Assembly (NCBI GenBank): GCA_944321735.1
Contig: CALUMK010000001.1
Location: 62,001-126,000, forward strand
DNA length: 64,000 nt
From: an uncultured Bacteroidales bacterium
GTDB taxonomy: Bacteria > Bacteroidota > Bacteroidia > Bacteroidales > P3
Reading direction: 5' to 3'
Positions within the stretch are counted from its first letter, which is position 1. Each line of letters starts with the position of its first letter. Under the pieces are notes generated by a model. It did no database searches. It was not told the DNA's origin and worked only from the letters and a program-made list of their open reading frames with translations. Positions 1-9,176 of the stretch are shown here, piece by piece. The translations under genes and the position numbers were made by a program.

Positions 1-3000
1 CTTCGTAAAGTCTTAATCCTTGTTTTTCTGGAGGATAGTATCTGAGACCTTGCCGGAAGGATTTACATTCAAGTACCTGCTTGTCTTAATCCTTGTTTTT
101 CTGGAGGATAGTATCTGAGATGTCACCAATAGGTGAGACATGCAGGTTCAACCATGTCTTAATCCTTGTTTTTCTGGAGGATAGTATCTGAGCAAGTCTT
201 GGGACACGGTTCCCAAGGAAGAACTGATGTCTTAATCCTTGTTTTTCTGGAGGATAGTATCTGAGAGATGACGTCGAAAGAAGGCAGGCTGAGTTTCTGC
301 TGTCTTAATCCTTGTTTTTCTGGAGGATAGTATCTGAGAGGGTGGCAGGCTTCCTGAGGGCTGTACGAAACTACCTGTCTTAATCCTTGTTTTTCTGGAG
401 GATAGTATCTGAGTCCAAATCGGCCTGAGTAAAGACTGCCTTATTGTCAGTCTTAATCCTTGTTTTTCTGGAGGATAGTATCTGAGTCCTTGCTACCATC
501 GAGTAGCAAGGGGCTTCGCCCCCGTCTTAATCCTTGTTTTTCTGGAGGATAGTATCTGAGCATCCAATATAGAGGTATGGTGGGAGTCGTTGGATGTCTT
601 AATCCTTGTTTTTCTGGAGGATAGTATCTGAGCTGTTGGTTGCTTACATACCTATCTTGTTGATAGTCGTCTTAATCCTTGTTTTTCTGGAGGATAGTAT
701 CTGAGAAGTCTTGGGACACGGTTCCCAAGGAAGAACTGATGTCTTAATCCTTGTTTTTCTGGAGGATAGTATCTGAGACCAAAAGAGAGTATTTTCATAA
801 TCAATAACTTAAGTCTTAATCCTTGTTTTTCTGGAGGATAGTATCTGAGAAGAAAAGAAATTCATTATCGACAATTGTCCTTGGAGTCTTAATCCTTGTT
901 TTTCTGGAGGATAGTATCTGAGTATTGATGTGGCCGGAAGCCTGTTAGAAAGGAGGGTCTTAATCCTTGTTTTTCTGGAGGATAGTATCTGAGCCCTTTT
1001 TTCATTTCCGGTTGAACCGTTCCATTGCTTCGGGTCTTAATCCTTGTTTTTCTGGAGGATAGTATCTGAGAATGCTGGCTGAAACACCAGCCAGAATCCT
1101 GGTCTTGGGTCTTAATCCTTGTTTTTCTGGAGGATAGTATCTGAGTTGTGCAGGGGAACGCAAGAGCGAGCTCCTTGCTACCGTCTTAATCCTTGTTTTT
1201 CTGGAGGATAGTATCTGAGCACCGTGCCAGCCGAGGAACTGGAAAGACTTTTGCGTCTTAATCCTTGTTTTTCTGGAGGATAGTATCTGAGAGATTTTGA
1301 AATCTTCTAAAGGGAACCTGTACTTGTCTTAATCCTTGTTTTTCTGGAGGATAGTATCTGAGTTGCGTATTCCAGTGTTTTCCCGTCCAATGATGTGGGT
1401 CTTAATCCTTGTTTTTCTGGAGGATAGTATCTGAGCGTTCATGTTTCGCGCTCATGAATGTAAGCGGCTGTCTTAATCCTTGTTTTTCTGGAGGATAGTA
1501 TCTGAGAATTTGGGAGAATATAATTATCTTCTGAATTAACCACGTCTTAATCCTTGTTTTTCTGGAGGATAGTATCTGAGTGCAGGCGTTTTGTAGCGGT
1601 CAATGTGTGGCGGTCTTGTCTTAATCCTTGTTTTTCTGGAGGATAGTATCTGAGCTGACGAAATGGAAGCTGTCAGCAAGCAAATAGATTGTCTTAATCC
1701 TTGTTTTTCTGGAGGATAGTATCTGAGATTGCGGTATCGTCAATTTTGGACGAGCCGCAAACGCGTCTTAATCCTTGTTTTTCTGGAGGATAGTATCTGA
1801 GGGGCAAAGGAAGCCCGCGAGGCAAAACACGTCTTAAGTCTTAATCCTTGTTTTTCTGGAGGATAGTATCTGAGTCGGGCCCGTCGTTGGCAACCCCAGA
1901 CGACGTTAAACGGGTCTTAATCCTTGTTTTTCTGGAGGATAGTATCTGAGTTAAACGGAAGCAGGCGGAATTCCTGCTCCTCGATGAGTCTTAATCCTTG
2001 TTTTTCTGGAGGATAGTATCTGAGCCAGATGCTGAATGCATTTCCTGCAAAAATAAGCGTGTCTTAATCCTTGTTTTTCTGGAGGATAGTATCTGAGAGG
2101 CTGAAGAAAGCCTGTGTGTTTATAGTAACATAGTCTTAATCCTTGTTTTTCTGGAGGATAGTATCTGAGGTGTGTTTATAGTAACATACAGGCTGTGTTT
2201 ACCTCTGTCTTAATCCTTGTTTTTCTGGAGGATAGTATCTGAGTTCACGGACAGGATTGGCAGGAGGTTGACCCTCGTAGGTCTTAATCCTTGTTTTTCT
2301 GGAGGATAGTATCTGAGAGACTAAAAAAAAAAACGCTACGCCTCGCGGCAAAGTTGTCTTAATCCTTGTTTTTCTGGAGGATAGTATCTGAGACAATTCA
2401 ATTTTTGCTGAAATTTTCGGCTCGGTTTCTGTCTTAATCCTTGTTTTTCTGGAGGATAGTATCTGAGGAATGTAAGCGGCTCAAAAAAAATCAAGATATG
2501 AGGTCTTAATCCTTGTTTTTCTGGAGGATAGTATCTGAGTTCACCTGCGGTGAGGTATGGGGTAAGGTCAGCAAGGTCTTAATCCTTGTTTTTCTGGAGG
2601 ATAGTATCTGAGTTGACCTGTCGGCGGCGCAATAGCACATAGACTATTGTGTCTTAATCCTTGTTTTTCTGGAGGATAGTATCTGAGAACGTTCCATTTA
2701 TGATAACTTGCTTCAATCTGACCGGTCTTAATCCTTGTTTTTCTGGAGGATAGTATCTGAGTCCAAAAATGACGTTGTTTGTCCAATGTAATAAAGTAGT
2801 CTTAATCCTTGTTTTTCTGGAGGATAGTATCTGAGGCAAAAGTATTAGGTGTAACCTATAATAGGGAGAGTGTCTTAATCCTTGTTTTTCTGGAGGATAG
2901 TATCTGAGACATTCGAGAAGTCCTTCGATGAGGTCTGCAAGGACAGTCTTAATCCTTGTTTTTCTGGAGGATAGTATCTGAGAACTCCTTGTTGCACAGC

Positions 3001-6000
3001 TCCAAGGAGGCAGACTTCCGTCTTAATCCTTGTTTTTCTGGAGGATAGTATCTGAGGGCACCGTCAGCATCGACTTGTAGTCGGTGCTGGCAGGTCTTAA
3101 TCCTTGTTTTTCTGGAGGATAGTATCTGAGTCCAAAAATAGAAATGTTTCTCCCATGTTCTTCAGTGTCTTAATCCTTGTTTTTCTGGAGGATAGTATCT
3201 GAGCCTTGTTGCTGATACTCTTTACAACAATTTATGGGGTGTCTTAATCCTTGTTTTTCTGGAGGATAGTATCTGAGCGGTATGCCGGGACGATGAAACG
3301 GGTGACGTGTTCCCGTCTTAATCCTTGTTTTTCTGGAGGATAGTATCTGAGGCTACCATCGAGTAGCAAGGGGCTTCGCCCCTTTTGTCTTAATCCTTGT
3401 TTTTCTGGAGGATAGTATCTGAGAGATTTCCGGCCCATCGCTGGCAACCCCAGACGACGTGTCTTAATCCTTGTTTTTCTGGAGGATAGTATCTGAGAGG
3501 ATCATCTATCGGTACCTCGCCGAACAGAGGGGTCTTAATCCTTGTTTTTCTGGAGGATAGTATCTGAGGCATCGACTTGTAGTCGGTGCTGGCAGCCCTC
3601 CGGGGGTCTTAATCCTTGTTTTTCTGGAGGATAGTATCTGAGATGTGCGAGAAAGCCGGAACTCGTCACATCAGTTTGGTCTTAATCCTTGTTTTTCTGG
3701 AGGATAGTATCTGAGAGCTATGCAGCCGCCTGGTTCAACGCTCACGGAATCGTCTTAATCCTTGTTTTTCTGGAGGATAGTATCTGAGCCGACAAACAAA
3801 AAGCGCTTCAAGAGCTTGCAAACGGTCTTAATCCTTGTTTTTCTGGAGGATAGTATCTGAGTATTCTCAAAAGTTCCCGTCTAATGATGTGGACGGGGTC
3901 TTAATCCTTGTTTTTCTGGAGGATAGTATCTGAGTTTACGAAAATGTAAAGTGCATTTATGCCGGTTCAGAGTCTTAATCCTTGTTTTTCTGGAGGATAG
4001 TATCTGAGGGGCACCGTCAGCATCGACTTGTAGTCGGTGCTGGCAGCGTCTTAATCCTTGTTTTTCTGGAGGATAGTATCTGAGAAATCTTAAAGTTATG
4101 TTACAGTTTGCAGAAGGCTTGTCTTAATCCTTGTTTTTCTGGAGGATAGTATCTGAGAAAAAACATCCTTGACAAAGCAGCCGAAATAGCTATGTCTTAA
4201 TCCTTGTTTTTCTGGAGGATAGTATCTGAGTCGTCAAGAAGATGGGGGCTGAATTAGAAATTCTGAAGGTCTTAATCCTTGTTTTTCTGGAGGATAGTAT
4301 CTGAGGACAATCTTCTGCAAAGTGACCGGAAAATTTTCCGGTGTCTTAATCCTTGTTTTTCTGGAGGATAGTATCTGAGGGCCAATGGTGAGTACGCCTC
4401 ATTCTTCTTTAGGATGGTCTTAATCCTTGTTTTTCTGGAGGATAGTATCTGAGAACTTTTGAAAGAAATTTATAATGATAATCCAGATTTGTCTTAATCC
4501 TTGTTTTTCTGGAGGATAGTATCTGAGTAAAGGAAATGTTTACTTCACATGCGGAGACGTGTGGTCTTAATCCTTGTTTTTCTGGAGGATAGTATCTGAG
4601 GTCACATCGACCTTATCCCGGCTAACGGTCAATACGCGTCTTAATCCTTGTTTTTCTGGAGGATAGTATCTGAGGGGACGTGTTCCCCATGCTCCATTGC
4701 CAAGGAGAGAGTCTTAATCCTTGTTTTTCTGGAGGATAGTATCTGAGGGGTTGCATGATAGGGTATAAGGGCACTGCCATTCCCGTCTTAATCCTTGTTT
4801 TTCTGGAGGATAGTATCTGAGAAGGTCAGCAAGGCTTGGGACACGGTGCCCACGTCGGAGTCTTAATCCTTGTTTTTCTGGAGGATAGTATCTGAGCCTT
4901 CAGCCTCCAGATGCTGACGGCATTCCCTGCAAAAATGTCTTAATCCTTGTTTTTCTGGAGGATAGTATCTGAGTAGGTATGACAAAGCTAATCGCAAATG
5001 CCTTCAGCCGTCTTAATCCTTGTTTTTCTGGAGGATAGTATCTGAGGCGGTTAACGTTGGAACAGATGTGCGAGAGGGCTGGCGTCTTAATCCTTGTTTT
5101 TCTGGAGGATAGTATCTGAGGCCAACGGGGAATTTGCCTCATTCTTTTTCAGGATGGTCTTAATCCTTGTTTTTCTGGAGGATAGTATCTGAGGTCTGCA
5201 AAGACAGGCTTACCATTGAACAGATGTGCGGTCTTAATCCTTGTTTTTCTGGAGGATAGTATCTGAGTCGACTTGTAGTCGGTGCTGGCAGCCCTCCGGG
5301 GCTGTCTTAATCCTTGTTTTTCTGGAGGATAGTATCTGAGTCTGACAATACCCAAGCAAAGAGGTGTCAAGATTTGTCTTAATCCTTGTTTTTCTGGAGG
5401 ATAGTATCTGAGCGGATTTACAAATTGGGAAGTGCTATATAAGAACGTGTCTTAATCCTTGTTTTTCTGGAGGATAGTATCTGAGCTTCTCGATGACGGG
5501 AAGCGAAAGAAGGCCTGGCTGCTGTCTTAATCCTTGTTTTTCTGGAGGATAGTATCTGAGAATGAAAAACAATGTTAATCCTTTTAAAATCAAATAAGTC
5601 TTAATCCTTGTTTTTCTGGAGGATAGTATCTGAGAAGTAGTGTTCGACAAGGCGAAGGTCTTGGAGATTAGTCTTAATCCTTGTTTTTCTGGAGGATAGT
5701 ATCTGAGGAGACCGAACGGCACAGGCGCGAGCGCATAAAGGAAGGTCTTAATCCTTGTTTTTCTGGAGGATAGTATCTGAGTAAACTGACCAGCACGAGG
5801 GCAAAGCAAATCCAATTGTCTTAATCCTTGTTTTTCTGGAGGATAGTATCTGAGTTTACGGAATTGGCGGAGCAACTCTACTTCTTATCCGTCTTAATCC
5901 TTGTTTTTCTGGAGGATAGTATCTGAGGCAAAAGAATGGGGACAATATGCACCAAAAGTGTACGGTCTTAATCCTTGTTTTTCTGGAGGATAGTATCTGA

Positions 6001-6440
6001 GGAATCAATATGCTGGCAAAGTTTATGAAAACGTAAAGTCTTAATCCTTGTTTTTCTGGAGGATAGTATCTGAGTGAAGCCGCAAAACGGGGGTTGACAG
6101 AAGTTTCTAAGTGTCTTAATCCTTGTTTTTCTGGAGGATAGTATCTGAGGAAACATTCAACGGTCTTCCGCTGGAGGCAAAGGTGTCTTAATCCTTGTTT
6201 TTCTGGAGGATAGTATCTGAGGGAGGCGAGGCTCTGCCAAGTCTCGGCCAACTGCTGTCTTAATCCTTGTTTTTCTGGAGGATAGTATCTGAGGCGCGGA
6301 GAGTACCGCGTATCGGTCAACGGGAAAATCGTCTTAATCCTTGTTTTTCTGGAGGATAGTATCTGAGTTAAATAGTTAAAAATGAAAATAAAAAAAGTGT
6401 ATGGTCTTAATCCTTGTTTTTCTGGAGGATAGTATCTGAG
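1..6440 (-). CRISPR. Type III-A CRISPR array, at least 88 repeats, cut by left edge
   Basis: A 37-bp repeat occurs 88 times; the first complete copy is at 10-46 and the last at 6404-6440. On the plus strand it begins GTCTTAATCCTTG and ends GGATAGTATCTGAG. I saw no base change in any copy. The 87 complete spacers are 34-40 bp, mostly 36-37. Bases 1-9 are the end of another spacer, so the array continues to the left. Transcription is most likely on the minus strand: the cas operon points that way, the AT-rich leader is at 6441-6669, and the crRNA 5' handle would then be ATTAAGAC, close to the ATTGAAAC type of many type III repeats. In that orientation the repeat can pair ATCCT with AGGAT around an 11-nt loop. 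The newest spacers should be those near 6400. Many spacers overlap in sequence or hold inverted repeats (see findings). Confidence 0.98.
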
Positions 6441-6669
6441 AGCTGTTTTTGTAATGTTTTCGTTTTTAGGTCGATAAAATTGAAAAAGTTCCTGTTTTCC
6501 TGTCTTTGCATGTGCAAATGTGTACTATTATGTTTAAACTTACAAATATACAATAAAAATCAATATGTCAAAGAACATGCCGCATTCTGTCTCCCGTTTT
6601 TCGCTATATCATTTGTTGTTTTTTCACGACTTCAAGTTCGTATGACAGGAATGCATTGTTTCAACTCTT
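6441..6669 (-). promoter_or_regulatory. CRISPR leader
   Basis: This AT-rich gap lies between the end of cas2 and the cas-proximal repeat, where the leader of a minus-strand array should be. It has A and T runs, no convincing coding frame and no degenerate repeat copy. No strong terminator separates cas2 from it: the only hairpin near the cas2 stop is CTCTTT/AAAGAG. Some pre-crRNA could therefore come from read-through of the cas operon. Its own promoter candidate is listed separately. Confidence 0.75.
6543..6572 (-). promoter_or_regulatory. Candidate pre-crRNA promoter (Bacteroidota type)
   Basis: On the minus strand TTTG (6569-6572) is followed after 18 bp by TATATTTG (6543-6550), an exact match to the Bacteroidota -7 consensus TAnnTTTG with a near-ideal gap. 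Transcription would begin near 6535, about 95 nt before the first repeat. Confidence 0.5.
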
Positions 6670-7155
6670 TCAAAAAAAGAGTGTATTCTTGTTATGCGTT
6701 ATGATATCAACATTAATCGACTGCCCTATGACTTTCATGTTTTGTAGAAGGTCTGTGGATATCGGGCATATAATGATGCTGTCGTGGTTTTCATATAATG
6801 CCTGTATCTCTGCCAAATCATGCTTGATATCATCGAATATTTCACGGCTTAGGTCAGCTAAAAATATGGATTTTTGAATACGTGTGCAACCTTTTCGTTC
6901 TAAATATTTTACTACATTGTAGCGAACTTTGTCGCTTTCAATGTCATACATGATAAAGAATAGCATATTCCCTTTAGGTCTTTGAGGCGAGCGAATAATT
7001 CCCAATACACGACCGACACGAGCTTCTAAGGAAGGCAAATCGTTGTCTTTGTCATCCCCGATTATCCGGTTGGGTTGTTTGCTTTGTTCAAGCGTGGCCT
7101 GTTTCAGACGCCGTAACCGTTCCAGATAAGTCATAGCGTCTTTTTGTTTTCTCAT
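6670..7155 (-). CDS. cas2: Cas2 with N-terminal extension
   Basis: Cas2 is the structural partner of Cas1 in the spacer integrase. The family core begins near residue 64 (MLFFIMYDIES), with the conserved first-strand Asp at 71, and continues through KSIFLADLS and SIIICPIST to the C-terminus, a normal core of about 98 residues. It is preceded by about 63 charged residues not usual for Cas2 (total 161 aa). The long start is supported by its position: its ATG shares one base with the TAA of the gene before it (TAATG), which favours coupled translation. Met64 could be an internal start. Last gene of the operon, beside the leader. Identity is firm; the role of the extension is unknown. Confidence 0.9.
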   Translation of the reverse strand: MRKQKDAMTYLERLRRLKQATLEQSKQPNRIIGDDKDNDLPSLEARVGRVLGIIRSPQRPKGNMLFFIMYDIESDKVRYNVVKYLERKGCTRIQKSIFLADLSREIFDDIKHDLAEIQALYENHDSIIICPISTDLLQNMKVIGQSINVDIITHNKNTLFF

Positions 7156-8177
7156 TATGCTTCAAGTTCTGTGACGTATGCAAGAATAAGATTTTGCATT
7201 AGTTCGTTCAATTCTTCACTAGTGCCCGTTTTGGGCGATTTGACAACAGAGAAGCCCTTTTTCCCATAGAAAAGGTTTATCTCAGCGTTCTTCTTCCCTA
7301 AGGCACATCGGATTTTTTTCCCATATTGAATATTCGCAATCTCGGTAACTCTGATATTTTCTTGTTCTATATGTTGTTTTAGGTCGTCTATAATCATGTT
7401 TAGTTTCTCTGGGACAAAATAAGACTTGGTTTCTTTTATCCTGGTAAGCTTGGGATTGAGTCGAGCCTTGATTTGTTCCATGATATCCTTGTCTGGGTCT
7501 GGGTTGCGTTTGGGCTGTTCATTTTGCTTCGATTGTTGCTTTTCGGCTTTTTCTTGCTCCCTCTTCATGTCAAATAAAGAGGTTGTGTCAGCTATGTTGA
7601 TATATGCGTTCATATTAATGCTGGTCGCTGCGGCATTGTAGTAGGCATCAGGGTCGGTACTGATAAAACATGCGCGAGACACGTCCGAGGTGCAGGAGTC
7701 TATGACCTGCTCTAAGTGGTATTTGCAGGAAAAGTCTTGAAGAAACGCTTTGTAGAAGATTGAATAAAGTCCGGCATCATGGCATCGTTCAGAGAGATGG
7801 AACATGACTTTCAGGCCATCTTCGCTGGGAGAAGAGAAACACATGACAACTCTTTCGTCTGCTTGGATGCGGGTGCGTACCTCGGATAGCGATAGTTCCT
7901 TTTCGCTCAAATGGTCTATGTCGATGATGAACGTTTCAGTGTATCCGAAATTTTCCTTTCGTCGGTAGGGCGGATTGAAAATTCCGCATACAATGTATGG
8001 GAGGGATTTTTTTAGTATCGAGTATTGCTTGGGATCCAGATCGTATATGATGCGTAATTGCCGAATCTGGGCAGCGATGGCGGGCTTGGGTTTCCGGATG
8101 CTGTTGTATAGGTATTCCTCTTGAATTTTATGGAGAGGATCATTGATTGCCGATATGTTAGAGCCTGCCATTATCAT
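7155..8177 (-). CDS. CRISPR-associated primase-polymerase (CAPP), BT4734/VirE_N-like AEP fold
   Basis: 340 aa. The N-terminal half has the archaeo-eukaryotic primase (AEP) signature as seen in BT4734/VirE_N proteins: an acidic pair in FIIDIDHLS (Asp86, Asp88), a SSPSEDGLKVMFH strand (115-127) and SDVSRACFISTDPD (164-177). A charged Lys/Gln-rich linker (about 205-235) leads to an unassigned C-terminal domain. Primase-polymerases of this kind are known beside type III adaptation genes (CAPPs), where they are thought to make or extend DNA for spacer capture. Here it sits exactly between cas1 and cas2: its ATG overlaps the cas1 stop (ATGA) and its stop overlaps the cas2 start, so the three are probably translationally coupled. 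No reverse transcriptase gene is present in the locus. The fold call rests on motifs seen by eye; polymerase activity is inferred. Confidence 0.8.
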   Translation of the reverse strand: MIMAGSNISAINDPLHKIQEEYLYNSIRKPKPAIAAQIRQLRIIYDLDPKQYSILKKSLPYIVCGIFNPPYRRKENFGYTETFIIDIDHLSEKELSLSEVRTRIQADERVVMCFSSPSEDGLKVMFHLSERCHDAGLYSIFYKAFLQDFSCKYHLEQVIDSCTSDVSRACFISTDPDAYYNAAATSINMNAYINIADTTSLFDMKREQEKAEKQQSKQNEQPKRNPDPDKDIMEQIKARLNPKLTRIKETKSYFVPEKLNMIIDDLKQHIEQENIRVTEIANIQYGKKIRCALGKKNAEINLFYGKKGFSVVKSPKTGTSEELNELMQNLILAYVTELEA

Positions 8178-9157
8178 TTTTCGTATTTTTTAAATTTTTG
8201 AGCCAAATCTTGCACATATAGAAACATCTGGGTTGATCTGGATCGAGTATTCCCTTTGATTGTTACTGTTTCGTCCATATAGTCGTTGAATGACTGAATT
8301 AGGATTCGGCGTCCGAGGATTTCTAGCCAATAGGATCCATCTTCTCTTTTAGAGTAAAATTCATCGGTAATGATGTTTTGAGAAAGCAGTGTGAAAACGA
8401 CATAATCTACCCATACACGGTATAATTCAATTACATCATAGACAAGTACCGGTCGATTATAATCGTCTCGGTGCATGATGCCCACGTAGGGATCGATGCC
8501 AGCCTTAATCATGGCTCCTTCGAGTTTCCCATAAAGGATGCCGTATCCATAGTTGAGGAATGCATTGGCTACGTCCATGGCCGGTTTTTGCGTCCGAGTG
8601 GCAAAGTGGTATTCTTCAGGGATGAATTCGTTTAGGGTTTCGAAATAAATTTTCGAGGCTTGTCCTTCCCATCCTCGTAATGTGGATGCTATATCGTTGA
8701 CAATCTCTCCTTTGAGGGCCAAAATCTTGTTCCGGTAATCTTCCATTCGGTTGATGCTGCGTTCTGCAATGCGTTTTTCTCGGTCATCTTCTTTACGTAG
8801 CATAAGAATCAAAGCCTGCTGGTTCTCTATCTTTCTACAGATGATATCTTTAATCCAATCTACGGCATCTTTTGAAAACGCAAAGTTGACTTGGCCTTTC
8901 CGGATGGTGGAGATGGAGCCGAACTTGGGGCTCCAAATACGGCCAATCGGATTGCCCCCTTTGTCCATGAATAAGACTTCTATTTCCCGTTCCACGGCTA
9001 ACATGACTGCATCGCTGGTGATTTGGGCTCCCCGGCTGATTTGGATGCTGGTGATTCCTTCGGCCGGTATGCGTTGCCGCCCATCTTTCGTGGTGATGAC
9101 GAATCCTTCGTTATCCCGGTTCAATGAAGTGCCATATGTGTTGAGAATTAGTTCCAT
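8174..9157 (-). CDS. cas1: Cas1 spacer integrase
   Basis: Metal-dependent integrase that inserts prespacers at the leader end of the array. From the chosen start it is 327 aa, normal for the family. The catalytic triad is visible: Glu164 in RGWEGQASKIYF, His229 in GIMHRDD, and the acidic VYDVIE (Asp241/Glu244). I chose ATG at 9157 (MELILNTYG) rather than an in-frame Met at 9253, because the longer form overlaps the helicase gene by 77 bases and adds 32 residues unlike Cas1, while 9157 lies 19 bp after the helicase stop. Its stop overlaps the start of the primase-polymerase gene. There is no fused reverse transcriptase or Cas6 domain. Confidence 0.97.
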   Translation of the reverse strand: MELILNTYGTSLNRDNEGFVITTKDGRQRIPAEGITSIQISRGAQITSDAVMLAVEREIEVLFMDKGGNPIGRIWSPKFGSISTIRKGQVNFAFSKDAVDWIKDIICRKIENQQALILMLRKEDDREKRIAERSINRMEDYRNKILALKGEIVNDIASTLRGWEGQASKIYFETLNEFIPEEYHFATRTQKPAMDVANAFLNYGYGILYGKLEGAMIKAGIDPYVGIMHRDDYNRPVLVYDVIELYRVWVDYVVFTLLSQNIITDEFYSKREDGSYWLEILGRRILIQSFNDYMDETVTIKGNTRSRSTQMFLYVQDLAQKFKKYEK

Positions 9158-9176
9158 TCGGCTTTGATTATGTGAT

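Noticed and set aside
2199..6320. Several minus-strand open frames of 60-154 codons inside the array
   Set aside because: They are translations of the repeat (recurring LRYYPPEKQGLR and QILSSRKTRIKT) with spacers between; no gene.
6414..6877. Plus-strand frames in the leader and the end of cas2
   Set aside because: Antisense to cas2 and made of AT-rich leader; no domain, no ribosome site.
7155..9157. Reverse transcriptase (RT-Cas1 type) in the adaptation module
   Set aside because: No YxDD-type motif in or beside Cas1; the neighbouring enzyme has primase-polymerase (AEP) motifs instead.
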